Notes: generated by a model from the letters alone, not told the origin. A stretch of 64,000 nt of DNA from Liolophura sinensis (GCF_032854445.1 NC_088297.1:19107127-19171126); one strand, 5' to 3'. Counted from the first letter of the stretch, positions 33,736-47,700 are shown. A program made the numbers and translations.

Positions 33736-34680
33736 GTTTATATTTGTGTATGCATTCTTTGAATTTGACGATAATGTCATGTAAGTCTTTGTCCTCACAC
33801 ACACACATGTATATATATATACCTACTACCTACCTAGCTGGGTGGTTTATTTATTTTCGTGTTTCATGACCTACCTACATTCTAACAAACACATAACGGA
33901 GTCGAAAAGCGTGCCAGTGGGGTATTAAACTGTGTTAAGGCGTGTTGCGTTCCCCTGCCCGCGGTTATCTCTACGATAAGTCTGTAGATCGAGAGCAATC
34001 ATGTATAGCGTGCAAGTGTAAACGACACCACCTCGCCCAGACTACTCCTTGTCCTCTATTCACCTGACCCCTCTCCGGCGTCAAGTAACAGTACATTCCC
34101 GTGCCTATCACTGCGTCATTCATGTGAGCGAAGGACAGATCACATGCTATTTAGCTTTACTTAACTGAATAAGGTCGTCTGATTCAATATAAATACAACG
34201 TAATTGGATATCGGTGTGCACTAACATTCCGCGAATGCAGAGCGAGGGATATTAATATGTGTCCTTCTGCTCATCTGTCACGCTGTTGCCCAATTTTGAT
34301 AGCATTTTGTACACATGCTCATTTTGGGCAACCGCAGATCAATTTTCAAAAAGCAACCTGATCAATGACCTCGTGCGTAGTTTTTGGACATGTAATGAGT
34401 TCCGTAATTCTTATTCATGGATAGTTATAACTGCTCCAAATTTTGTTCGAGTGTGTTGACATTTTGTGCGCGGATTCATAATGTGGTCAAGTTCGAAAAC
34501 CGGCTTGATCCATGCGTAAGTATATGTACATCTTGGGTTATAATTTCTCTGAATTTGATTCTTTTAGAGTACAGTGTCTTCCTTGAAGTCGGGAGTCCAG
34601 GGATTAACCTGGGTCGCGTCAAAACAAAGACTTTGAAATGATACTTGTTTCTGCCTCGCTTGGCGCTCAGCACTGAGACG

Positions 34681-34824
34681 TTAGAGTAAAGAAACAGGTT
34701 AGGGCAAGGAAACAGGTTAGAGCAAGGAAACAGGTTAGAGCAAAGAAACAGATTAGAGCAAGGAAACAGGTTAGAGCAAAGAAACAGGTTAGAGCAAGGA
34801 AACAGGTTAGAGTAAAGAAACAGG
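34681..34824. repeat. 18-bp minisatellite, 8 copies
   Basis: The unit is gttagagcaaggaaacag with small changes (agag/aggg, aagg/aaag). Eight copies fit exactly into 144 bp. Because 18 is divisible by 3, both strands stay open; the minus strand would read a Leu-Phe-Pro-Cys-Ser-Asn type repeat. No evidence of translation. Confidence 0.97.
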
Positions 34825-35449
34825 ATTGGTTGACCCATTGTCAGCATAATGTCATCTCGGTAGTTTGGTGTTTTCGGCATGATACTTCAGTGGCAGCTGT
34901 CACTGTATATTTTCTTATTTTAAAACAAATGTTCAGTCCTTGACACAATAATAAAAGACAGCAATGCTGTGAATGGTGTTGATACATGTATTTTATAGGC
35001 ACGACCAGACAGCGGAAAGTTACTGTGCTGTCAGGCAATACCGGTGATAGCGAAAGAAGTTGGTTAGCTGGTGTAGCCTAAGTGCAGCTAATTTCTATCA
35101 TGCCTATTTTACCTCAAAATGACCGCCCCCTCCCAACCTCCCGATAACCTTTAACAAATCGATTTACAGGGAGTTATTTGTGGCGCTAACACTTCTTTTG
35201 CGTCTGAAATAAATGTATTCCATTCACCGCATACACCAGCTTTTCAGTGCCATGTTGTCTTGAACTCCTATCGGTGTTAGTAACTAACGTGCCTGTCGGC
35301 TTTTGTGCATATAAACTGGAATTTGATTGGGCCGTGACTCATGCATATTTATTTTTTCGAGAACCGAGAAAAAATGGAATAATGTATAAAAACACATGGT
35401 ATAAGCAATACTCGAATAAATCCATCATGTGCAGTGATTGATAGAAAAG

Positions 35450-35597
35450 GTTACCCGTACGTGGGAAAGTTTGCTGCAACCTGCGAATGGTCGTAGGTTT
35501 CCCCCGGGCTGTGCCCAGTTTCTGCCCATCATAACAATCGTATAAGTGAAATATTCTTAAGTACGGCGTAAAACACCAATCAAATAAATGCATAGAT
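35450..35597 (+). mobile_element. SINE (family 2), 5' truncated
   Basis: 'acgtgggaaagtttgctgca', 'tcgtaggtttcccccgggct', 'gtgaaatattcttaagtacg' and 'acaccaatcaaataaatg'. It ends about 40 bp before the acceptor of the first coding exon of the transporter gene. Confidence 0.88.
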
Positions 35598-35650
35598 AAA
35601 CAGAAAAAGTTAATCTACTATTTATACATTATGTTACAGGAAAAGAAGTG

Positions 35651-35707
35651 ATGAAAGCTTTGAGAGCAAGATGTCCACGTCAGAATGGAACCAGTAGACG
35701 AGGATGA
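35651..35707 (+). promoter_or_regulatory. Two upstream ORFs, one overlapping the transporter start
   Basis: Between the acceptor at 35639 and the main ATG (35685) are two ATGs in other frames. 35651 opens 18 codons ending at 35707. 35671 (A at -3) opens 8 codons ending at 35697. Both frames run across the main ATG. The main ATG has the better context (A at -3, G at +4). Such overlapping uORFs usually lower translation of the main frame. Confidence 0.6.
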
Positions 35708-38700
35708 TGACGAGAGCTCACCGCTTATACCCAAGTCCGAGAAACTCGCGCCAGATGGCGCCATCGGTTCGACGCCGAAAGTAAGTGGATCTGTCGAGAA
35801 AAATATTCATTTAGGTTCAGAGAAGTCGCGTCGCCATCTAAACCCAAAGCATTTGGCCAGACAGAGAAGCACAACAGTGCCATCTAGCTTTCCAACTCTA
35901 CAGACACGGATAGTAGCGCCGACTGGTAGACATAAACCCGTTCCAAAACGACCCCAATCTCCAAGGCAGCCCACTAGCTCAAAGCCACTTTCGACCCCAA
36001 GGCCACCAACAACCCCAAGGCAGCCCAAGACACCAAGGCAGTCCGCGACCCCTCTGGAAAATGATAAACATGGATCCTCTTCTAAACGCGGTGGAGGTTA
36101 TGGCGCAGTGCAGAAGATTGTCCAGGCCGCCACGCCTCGTGATACGAACTCGCCCTCGTGCGACTCGGCTTCTGGTGAGGAGCTGCCGACAGATGGCGCC
36201 TCAAGTTCTGAGTCGTCTGATACTAGCGAAAGCTCTACAGAAGGAACTTTTTCCATTCGTGGATTGTCGGGGCCTCAGAAATTCCTCCTTCTCAATGTGT
36301 TGCTTAGCGATTTCTTGACGTCGTGCTGCCTCTCCCTTCTGGCGCCATTTTTTCCGCAAGAGGTAAGTAACAGGGTGACATTTCATTTTCATTGTTTGCG
36401 ATGTTTATGAGCGAAGTTTCTTAAACCGAGGCGAAAATATTACTACTTATTATCCAAAAGTGGATGAGAGTGACTGACGTAATACAGAACAAACGAAGAT
36501 TTTATCTACACACACCTAATGACTCCTTAACGTGATGGTGAAAAATTGCCAAACACGACGTATACTCATTTTACACGACATTGTGATTTTATACCCGCTC
36601 ATTTCAAGAGGGGAATTTCCTTTTCTGTGCATCCGTGAGCTCGTGTATCCGGCCTGTTGATGTCTTGAAAACTAACAAAGAGAGGAATCAGTGGAATTTT
36701 TCAGGTTAAATCGCGTAACTCAATCCATGCGTAAAATGTCCACATTCAATGAATTTCATGATCCACATGGGCTTTTGTTTTCTGTGCAAAAATTGCTTTA
36801 AATACTGTCCGATCTTTCTAAAAAAAAATTGCAGGTAACCTCAGATTATACAAATATCAGACAGATAGGTTTTGCATATTTAACGATTTCTTGGATTTCC
36901 ATTGGTCGTTGGTCGTCGGTTTCCGAGCAATAACTAATTCAAATGCCTTCCCAGGTTTGGTAAAAATTGGATGTAGTTTTTCTTTGAGGAACCTCAGAGG
37001 AGTATTAAAACAGTTATCATTATTCTGACTGGTTCTCGGTTCCCACGTCATACTTGCGCTAAATATGTCTGATTATGCGAGATTCTTGTTGTTGGAACAA
37101 ATTTTCGTTCAAACATTGATTTTATTTCATCTGGGCGAATTTTTTTAAGTATATCTCGGAAACTAGGTGAATCATGACACTAGCAGATTACGTTCTGCAA
37201 CAAGCGAGGAACTTTGTAACGTGCCTCTTTTTTGCAATTTGCGATTTCCATCGCTCTTTTATCTAGTGCTACTTACTGAGACGACTTACCGAAGGTAAGT
37301 AAGCGACCCTTCCCGAGCCATTATCTTGTTACGGGTTGCGTTGTCGTTGCGCAATCCCCTTCATGCTAAACGCCAAGCGAGGAAGCTACAATTCCCTCTT
37401 TTAAAGCCTTAGGTGTGATGCGACCCGGGATTGACCCTGGATCTACCGCCTCCCGAAACGGACGTTCTTCCAACTATACTATCGGGGCTGGTGAACTGAG
37501 TAAGGAAGTAGCAACCTTGTCAAAAAAAAAATCAATCATATGCACTTATTGGTATTGTTTTCAGGCTCACAACAAAAACATCAGTGACTCTATATCAGGA
37601 TGGATATTTGGAGTCTATTCCTTGACGCAGTTCGTTTTCGCTCCAATATGCGGGAAATTGGTAAGTATGTTTTGTATTTAAATAAGACCAGTGCGATTTA
37701 AAACTGAAGTGCCTATCTTATTATAGCCCTTAATTTACTTCTGAAGACTTTTAACAGAAATAAATGTCAGAGTGTGTGAATTCTTAAATTATTCAGTTAA
37801 TATTTAATTAATACTGTTAATACTCAATTGTTATCGGAATTTTCTGAATTACTCTGATCCAGACGTATTTGGGTTTTTGTCACAGAGCATTTTTAGGCTG
37901 TACAGAGGCCAAAAAACCCCTACCCACGTGCATTCAGCTATAGATAAATGCACTGATGACCTATATACATTAACTGGGTGAGACGAACTAGTTTCCAATG
38001 GCTCTCCAAGCTTATAACCTTGTCTTGTGACAAAGGCCGAAGGTGTTTAGCATACCACTGACTGCTTGTGAATCACGTAGACGTAACCTGACGATCTTAT
38101 TTTGAGGTCAAATTTATATTTTTTTTTTAAATTACATGTGTAAGACCTTCATTTATTTAAAAATACGCGATTGTCATTATTAACTCTTACTAGAGGAGAG
38201 TTTTACAGGCTAATTGGCCTATTTAGTCTTTCACTGGCAGGCTCATGTACTCACTCACTGGCAGGCTCATTTACTCACTCTCTGGGAGCTCATTTACTCA
38301 CTCTATGGGAACTCATTTACTCTCTGGGTGCTCATTTACTCACTGACAAGACCTACTATTCGACTCGTGACTCGCTCATTTGCACACCATAGCTGGCTCG
38401 CTCATTTACCCACTAGCCCACTCACTCATTTATGTTCTTGCCAACTCGCTCATTTACGGACTTGCTGACTCACTCATTTACACACCTTAGGTGGCTCGCT
38501 CCTTTTCTCATTAATTGTCTCGCTCATTTATAGAATAGTTTACCGGCTTATTTTTCAGCGGCTGGTTCGCTCAGTTACTCACTATCTGAATGGGTCAATT
38601 ATCTACTAGCTGTGGAACCCATCTACTCGCTGCCTGCCTAACTTATTTACTCACTAGCTATCCGACTCATTTATTCGATAACGTACTCGTTCATATACTC

Positions 38701-41700
38701 ACTCGTTTATTTTGCGATCCTGAACTCTAGCTGCCGACTATCGGAGGCCGGTTCATGTACTTATCGGGAGGGTTTTGGAGCGGAGCTTGTACCATTCTAT
38801 TCGGGTAAGTCAGCTGAAAATATCAATTCATCTTTTTGGTCGGTGTCTCATGCAACCCCAGTTCACTTATACAACGGGGCGTTAATCTATGGGTTGAGCA
38901 GTACGAGCCAAACAGGCGCAAAACCAGTGCTGTGCTAGCAAGAGCTGGGTTCGCACCAGCGACCTCTGGATTCTCACGAGCGACCTCTGTATTGGTACCA
39001 GCGACGTCTGGATTTACACAAGCGACCTCTGGATTCTTACCATCGACCTCTGGATTTACACCAGCGATCTCTGGATTCTCACCACTGACCTCTGTATTCG
39101 CACCAGCGACCTTATTTGTCAAGTGGTCTGGAGAGAAAACGCAATTGCAGGCTGGTTAAGTGAAATCCGCAGGATGTTGAATACTTCTATTCGGTGTCTT
39201 TGCTCACTTTAATACCTCATGTTGTGATGTTTGAGACAGAGATATTGTGCATGGTTTCATACTCTCTCCTCTGCATCAAGCCGGCGTGTTATAAATGAAA
39301 GCCATGCAAAAGACCTTTGAAACTGTCACCTACCCCTGGGGGAAAGAAAGTACTCCACACCTGTAGGTAAGATTAAATATAACTTTATTATCAAGCCTCC
39401 ATATTGGCGTGTTACAAAATGAAGTGCACCGTCGAACGTGGCTGCAGCAAATCTAAGCTCACGGAAAAATCCCGAAAAGGGACTAAGGTAGTATAAAATG
39501 TTCTTACAAGAACAAGGAATCATTTCCAAGAGAAGACGAAAGCAAAATAAATTGTTTGCACAGATGTCTCCTTTGTAAACAAAACAATTGAGGGTAATCC
39601 ATATTGAAGAAAAAACATAGAAATCTCTGGTAAGGTGATGGCCAATACTTGTACAGCGTCACAAAACCATGAAAAAATCGATCAAAAAGAAGGCGACAAC
39701 CTCCCTACAATTTGCTGAAATCGTTGTCCAAGACCGTTGACAATGTGGATACGCCCAAGGCCTGTTGGCCTATTATAAAAATACAAAGATATGACTTCTT
39801 TATAATTTTTAATTTAGGAATTGTCACATTATTTAAAGTTAATAACTTAGTATTTTTGTAAGACTTAAAATTGGTAATTTAGGGTTTATCTAAGACATTA
39901 AATTGGATCAATTTTATTTTTGGTAAGTCTTTAAAGATGGGAATTTAGAATTTGGATAATCTTTAAATCCTGGTGATTTATGATGTTGGCTAATTCTTAA
40001 ATATTAAAAGGAATACATTTTTAGATTACAATAAATTATTGAAAAATATTCTAATATTATAGTATTATTGTAATAATAATATTATTATAAATTATACTAA
40101 TACTACTGAGTTGCTAATTGATATAAAACTCAATACAGACGTGCTTTCACCTGCCTCCCCTGTGTACTACAGCTTTCTATTTAAGCAAAAGCGGTGTACA
40201 CGTGTTTCTTTATGACATTTTTAACGACAGTAAGTGATACACAAATACTAAGTAAGTGGGAGCATATCTTACAGCTAAATGATATTCATGTAAAAGTGTT
40301 TTCTTATCTCTCCTCTAAAGTACTAGACATATAAAGTTAAGAGGTTTTCAATGTAAAATTTTGCACCTGATAAGTCCTACAAGATCTTATCTGTACAAAA
40401 TTGGCAGAAAAGATGATGACGTTTGTGAACATTTATTTATCCAGTGTGAAATAGGTAAAATGTTTTGGCCGAGGTTTGAAAGGTGGTTAAAGCTGGAGTG
40501 CAACTTCACGCGCGAAATCGACAATGCCACAGTAACTTTAGGCTGATTCAACAAAAAAGAAAAAATAATAAACACTTATACTACTTGCTACTTATACTAG
40601 CAAAAATGTGCATTTTTGAGATAACGTGAACGGAACGTGAATTAAAAACCAAATGGAGTAGCATCTATAATGCATTTAAAGAACAAGTAAACGCATAAAA
40701 TGCGAGTGGAGGTGAGAGCGAAAGTGTGGCCGGCATATAAATAGTAGTCTTCTGATTGGTGAAAAAAATAGTCCTAAAAATTGGTGATTTAGAATTAGCT
40801 AAGACTTTGAACTTTGTTATGGATGAATCCGTCATAATTTCTTACTTCATTTTTTGGGTCTGTGGTTTGTGTTGAATGTTGATTTGAAAATTGGTCAGCG
40901 ATTATTGAACCGGAACGCATAGAGTTTGCTTGATGGCAGGTAAATACGAATATCTGTTTTGCCGCCTAGATTATTAAGATTTAAGGCACCATAATGCTGG
41001 CCGCCGTCGTATAAGTGAAATATTTTTGAGTACAGTGTTAAACACCAATCAAATAAACAAATTAATAAGATTAAGGCTAGGACTTATGACGTCATTTCTA
41101 TCGTTTGCACGTGAATCGCATCATATTACAAGTACGACGCCGTTTCTATCGTCAGCACGTGAATAGCATCCACTCCTGTATATCTCCATACATCCCAGTA
41201 TGCAAAATTTAATATCGTTAACTTGTGAATGACTTCATACATTCTGTTATTAAAGGTACAAACTGTTATTTTGCAGATTCCTACAGTACGTCCCAGTAGA
41301 TAACGACGGCGGCACCGCCTTCATTGCCCTCTGTTTCTCCCTCCGGATTGTCTTAGCCATAGGTTGTGCAGCCCTACAAACTGCCGGATACGCCTTTTCC
41401 TTCAATGAATTTCCAAACAGTGTGGCTACTGTTTTTGTAAGTATGAGTATGGCCATCGAATTGCTATCAGTGGCATGTATTCGAAAGAGGAAACTTTACA
41501 GATTCCAGAAAAAGCATTCAAACCCACAAGCACACACGAAAAACAAAAACAGCTCTTTTCTTTAACTTTGATGCATGAGACCACCGTAGCCGAGGTGGCT
41601 AGTGCGCCAGCGTCGCAGTGGCCCAGGAGCTTCTTACCAATATGGTCACTGTGAGTTCAAGTCCAGCCCATGCTGGCTTCCTCACCGGCCGTACATGGGA

Positions 41701-44700
41701 AGGTTTTCCAGCAACCTACGGATGGTAGTGGGTTTGTCTCGGACCCTGCTCGGTCTCCTCCCACAATAAAGCTTGCCGCCGTCGTAATTTATTTGATTGA
41801 TGTTTTACGCGGTACTCAAGGATATTTCAAACGTGCGACTGTGGCCAGCATTATGGTGGGAGGAAACCCTGCTGAGACCGAGGGCAACCCACGACCACCC
41901 GCAGGTTGGCCGTTGCATAAGGTAGATATCTTTCAATACGACGTAAAATGCCAATCAAATAAATAAATCAAATAAATCTTCTAATAACCTAATTATCTGT
42001 ATTGACAGGGCATTATGGAGGTGTTTGTAGGGCTGGGGTTCATGGCAGGGCCGGCTCTAGGGGGCCTCTTATATGAGGTATGTACATGGGTACCATTTCT
42101 ATATCTACCTGAATGCTTGTCCCAAACATTTTAAGTTCTTGTAGCTGTCTGAAATGCCGCTATACATGTATTTAGTGCTATATTACCGGAAAACTCCAAA
42201 AATACACGAATTGACACCAAATCCTGTCAAGGTAGATGTACTTGGATCAGAGCTTTGTATCCTCAAGAATGTACCAGTGTTACACATTGTATGGGTTAAC
42301 AACAACTTAAAGCACCAGTTCTCAAAGGGATGTGTAAGAAATATATAAATGATAAATATTATGTAAATGATAAATATAGATGGTACCTTGTAAGGGTGAC
42401 GGGAGCTTCCGCGGCCGAGGAAGTCATTAGCGCTCCAGCACGGCGCAATGGCTCAGGAGCCTCCTACCAATGCGGTCGCTGTGAGTTCAAGTCAAGCTCA
42501 TTGCTGGCTTCCTCTCCTTCCGTACGTGAGAAGGCCTTCAGAAACTTGCGGATGGTCGTGGGTTTCCCCCCGAGCTCTGCCTGGTTTCCTCCCACCATAA
42601 TGCTGGCCGTCGTGGTATATTTGTGGAAATATTTTTTGAGCACCACGTAAAACACCACTCAAATAAATAAATAAATAAATAAGAGAGAATCGGTCATCAG
42701 TTTTCCGTGATTCAGTGATTACAGTCGATATTCAAGGCATGGCACTCAATTAAAACATTCAAGTAACATTCAATTAAGACGTGGCTCAGTTGGTTAGCGC
42801 ACTAACGCAGCGTAATGACCCTGGAGCCTCTCAGCAATTGCGGTCGCTGTTCAAGTTCAAGTCCAGCTCATGCTGGCTTCCTCTCCGGCTGTACGTGGGA
42901 AGGTCTGTCAGCAACTTGCGGATGATCGTGGGTTTCCCCCGGGCTCTGCCCGGTTTCCTCCCACCATAATGCTGGCCGCCGTCGTATAATTGAAATATTC
43001 TTGAGTACGGCGTAAAACACCAATCAAATAAATAAATAAATCAATTAAGACGTAGTCCGTGGATAATTTCCAGATCAAATGACACCTCTGCCAACAGCTT
43101 CATTTACAATAACCAATATTTATTTTGGAGATCCATGTTGTCTGGAATTTCTCCCTCTATTGTGTCATTGTCTCAATGTTTCAGGTGGGAGGGTTCTATT
43201 TACCGTTCGTCGTTGTTGGAGGGCTCATTCTGGCGTCAGTCCCGATTAATTACTGTTTTATACCGGAACTGGAAGGTAAGCTGGGTATTTCATTTTTCTA
43301 AACGAAAGTGAATTGAAATAAAGCCCTAAAACTTGTCTGTGATGTTTGTTCAAAAGAATATAAAAGTGTATTAGTTCCATTGGAGCTTTGCTGGCCGTTT
43401 CCCCTCTATTTCTTTGTCGTTTCCCCCCATATTTCTTTGCACCCCCCCACTCCCCTTATTTCTTTGCCGTTTCCCCTTTATGTCTTTGCCGTTTCCCCTT
43501 TATGTCTTTGCCGCCTCTCCTTTATTTATTTCTTTGCCGTTTCGACTTTATTTCTTTGCCGTTTCGACTTCATTTCTTTGCCGTTTTCCCCCTTATTTCT
43601 TTACTATTTCCCCTTTATTTCTTTGCCGTTCCTCTGTATTTCTTTGTCATCTTCCCTTTATTTCTTTGCTCTTTCCCCCTTTATTTGTTTGCCGTTTCCC
43701 CTTTATTTCTTTCTACTGTCTGGAATGAGGTCTGTTCGTATACATGTACTTCGGATTTATAAAAGCCCAGTGATACTAATACTGACACTCTGATTTCCGC
43801 ATTCGTAAATTTTTCCTTTTTCTGGTTTCTCTCACAGAGGTGGACGAAGGTGAAGGAGAGGGCTCTGTTATGAACCTGCTCAAAATGCCGTCCATTGTTG
43901 TCATGAATATTGTTGTTGTTGTTGGTTCCGTTATCTGGTCGATCCTTGACCCGACTCTAGCCCCACGGCTTAACGAAGTAAGTACAGAACGATTAAAACA
44001 GTTGTCCTGATAAGCGAACGTTTATAGTTATCAGTGTTTAATTTCAAGCCCTTCAAGAGATCTCATTTCTGCAGGGGTTTAAGACGTGTATCACATGCGT
44101 TGAACCCATGATGCCATGAGATCGAATCCAGTTCTTATTCGCCGTTTTTCACCCGGGCTGTGTCAGGTTTCCTCCACCCAAAATATGGCGGCTGTGGTTT
44201 GAGTGAAAAATGAATAGTGTATGTAATTTTGAGCATGGCATAAAAATCCAGTGATATCGATAAATAAATACGTTCAAAATTGTATTGTATATTTACGTGT
44301 TGTATGTAAGCGAAAAATGGAAAACGATAGGTGGTACAAAATAATATATTTGTGTGCAAATTTTAAACTGAATCTTTTTGATCTTCTGTTAATCACTGTT
44401 TTTTTTTCATTTCTTTCCTCAGTTCAGTTTGTCCCCCAGTATCGTAGGCCTCATATTTCTACTGATGTCAGCTTTTTACGCCTTGACGGCGCCACTCTGG
44501 GGGAGAATGGCCGATAAGATGGTAACAGTATGGTGGAAAATGCCACTTCTAATAGTTTTCTTCAATTCTTAATCTATTTGTAAGGGATGGGGCATGGGGA
44601 GGGAAGTTAAAGGGGATTAAAAGATTTTAAAAAGTTAGGTATTTTCACATGTATTTTCAGTGGTCTTTCTACTGACGCTTACTTCATTTTACAGTTTCTG

Positions 44701-47700
44701 ACAAAATGGACTTTTTTAATTCTAGATCATTGACGTCTAATAAATTGCAGATAATATCACTGCGTTTTTTTTACCTAATTCTGCTTAAGCCACGGTGCTA
44801 AGGGGTGTGTAAATTACCACTATTCACTATGCATTTACATGAAAAGTTAGAATAAAACGCTAACTGAGGTAAACTGACAGGGGGGTCGTATTTCACCTGC
44901 TACGTGTGACCATTTACCAACTTCCACACTGTCTTCACTGCTCTGGTGTTAATTTCTATGCTGTGCGTCTTTAATTATATTATAATTATTTGTACTGTTG
45001 TATAAAATTCTCATACTCCTCTTGCCTATGTGTAAAACTGAGCATCAGAGCCTCCTTGCACAAATATATGTAGCCTCGTTTTTTTTGTCATTACTACAAC
45101 GACAAACACAGAGGCGTTACTTCAGAATAAAGTTTCCCAGAAAAAAAGGGATGTACAATCTTTTATGAAAGTATCAAACAACGGAATCGTGGGTATGTCA
45201 CTTATTTTGTATCTTAGCGGATGTTTAAGGTAATAGACACGCAGTTTATTGCTGAGAGGACCTGGTGCTACCTGGTGCCTTGCGGACAGTCCAATAAAAA
45301 AGTTCAGAATACATATAAAAACGAGCAGCATTCACACACATGACGTCATCGATAGTTATTAGGTTCTCATGGACTGACTAGGTTCTACGATACTTACTAG
45401 GTTCTAATAGACTGACTAGGTTCTACTGTACCGACTAGGATCTACGAAACTGACTAGGTTCTACGATACTTACTAGGTTCTCATGGACTGACTAGGTTCT
45501 ACGATACTTACTAGGTTCTACGAAACTGACTACGTTCTACGATACTTACTAGGTTCTACGATACTTACTAGGTTGAACGATACTTAACAGGTTCTAATAG
45601 ACTGACTAGGTTCTACGATACCGCCTTTGATCTACGAAACTGATTAGGTTCCACGACACTTACAGTGTTCTACAATACTGAATAGCTATAAAGACATGGA
45701 CAAAGTTATACCAGACTGACTAGCTTCAACGGAAACTGACTAGGCTCTACGATACTTACTAGGTTCTAATAGGCTGAGTAGGCTCTACAGCGCCTACTAG
45801 GTTTCACGATACTGACTAGGTTGAACGCGACTGATTAGGTTCTACGAGACTCAATAAGTTCTACGAGACTAACTATGACGTTTCTGTGAGGTTCTACGAG
45901 ACTCAGATTGTTCTACGACACCGACTAGGTCCTACGTGGCTGACTATGTTCCAGTACACCGACTAGGTTTAAATAGGTTGTTTCCGTTCTGTTTCTGTTC
46001 ACAGAAAGACAACAAGTTATTACTGATACCTGGCTTTATTTTCTCGGCTATAAGCTTGTTGCTGTTGGGGCCTTCTCCCATCTTTGGTCTGGGTTCAGAC
46101 TACAAGTAAGTTGGAATATACTCACTTCAACATCTACAGTAATGGGGCTTACCGATACTTATCGTATTCCCTTCCTTAGAGAGGGTAACCGTGGCCTAGA
46201 AGATGAACATGCCAGCACGGTGTTACGAGCCTCACATCATTGCGATTGCTGTGACCTCAATTTAGCTCATGCTGGCTTCCTCTCAGCCCGTGCGTGGGAA
46301 GGTCTGCCGGCACTCTTCAATTTCCACCTCAGTGCTGGCCGCCGTCGCATAAGTGAAATATTTTTGAGTACGGCATAAAAACACCATTCAAATAAATAAA
46401 TAAATCTTTAGAGCGCTGAAATGTTTACCAGATTTGCCAACTTTATATCTAGACGTTTTATTCTTGAGAGTACGGCGTAAAGCACCGCTATAAATCTAGA
46501 CGTTGGACCTCCGAGGCCCCCAGCGCAATGGCTCAAGCGTCTGTCATTGATGCGATCGCTGTGAGCTGGCTACCTGTCGGGTAGCACGCAGGAATTGTGT
46601 CAGCAACTTGCGGATGTTCGTGGATTTTCTCCAGGCTCTGCCAATTTTCCGCCCAACATAATTCTGGCCGCCGTCGTATAAGTGAAATATTCTTTAGTAC
46701 GACGTAAAACAAGAATCATGTAAATAAATAAATGTGGCCTTCACCAATTTTCAACCATCGAATGGACTGAGAAAGGATTTAAAGTAAGCAAAGTATGCAG
46801 GTAATGATCTAGAAGCATGATCTAGGCTCATGACCTAGTTGTTTTTCTAAATATATTTCAACTTTACATGAATTGAATGGTTTGTCAACTTGCTTTGTCA
46901 GACATTTGGCTATGGTACTTTTCTTGCGTCAGCCGATCATCAACTAACCATGATGTTGCAAGCTCAAATCCAGCTCTAGCGCAAATTTGGCTGGGTCTTC
47001 ATGTCAAAAATTTTGAGCAGTATCTGCCGAATCGTGGTAACCTATCTTGGGCAGTTCGGTTTCTTCCGGATAAATCGGTTTCGTCCAGGTACTTTTGTCC
47101 TCATCGTGTCCTTTGGTTTCATCCGCTCACTTCGGACAAATTCTTGAATACGGCGTTAACGACAAATTAAATAAATAAATAAATAAATAAATAAATTTAA
47201 CTCTCTTGGCAGTCAACTGTGGCTAAACGTTGTGTCCCTCTGTCTGTTGGGAATCAGTTGTAGTCTGGCGATCATTCCGTCATTCGACGTCTTCCTCGAC
47301 TTGGCTGAGTAAGTATGGAATCTACCCCTCATTTTAAAGCATATGGCAGAATAACCAATAGTTAAGAACCTTATTAGTTGATGGCTTTCAGTTTTTGCAT
47401 TTAATACCTGCAGAGGAGCTGGGCACTGTACATTACAATCTCGCATTTAAAATAAGGTTGCATTTTAACAGAATGGGGATATATAAAGCGGAGTAGCTGA
47501 ACTAAAAGTATCTCACATTTAATCTTCATGTCACATTTTGAGGAGGATGAGCACGTGTACCCTAGAGCAGCTGAGCAGTGAATACAGGTAGTAGGTGGGG
47601 ATGGTACATTATTGGTATTTCACATTTAACCTGCATGTCACATTTTGAGGAGGATGTATATGTGTACGGTAGAACAGTCGAACAGTTAGTATGTGTAGTT

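Larger units (their letters stand above)
28000..35639. other. No gene recognised; repeats only
   Basis: Apart from the MITE-like element, the SINEs, R2, reversed R1 and the 18-bp minisatellite listed separately, I see only short open frames without motifs. The promoter and 5' noncoding exon(s) of the transporter must lie here or further left. One donor-like site (aaag|gtaagcag) is at about 31190, but nothing confirms it. Confidence 0.4.

Noticed and set aside
34476..34880. 134-codon minus-strand ORF with LFPCSN repeats
   Set aside because: It is produced by the 18-bp minisatellite (18 is a multiple of 3), with no other support.
43380..43793. Three overlapping 104-137-codon ORFs rich in Phe, Leu and Pro
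   Set aside because: All three frames are open because the strand is nearly pure pyrimidine; it is an intronic tandem repeat.
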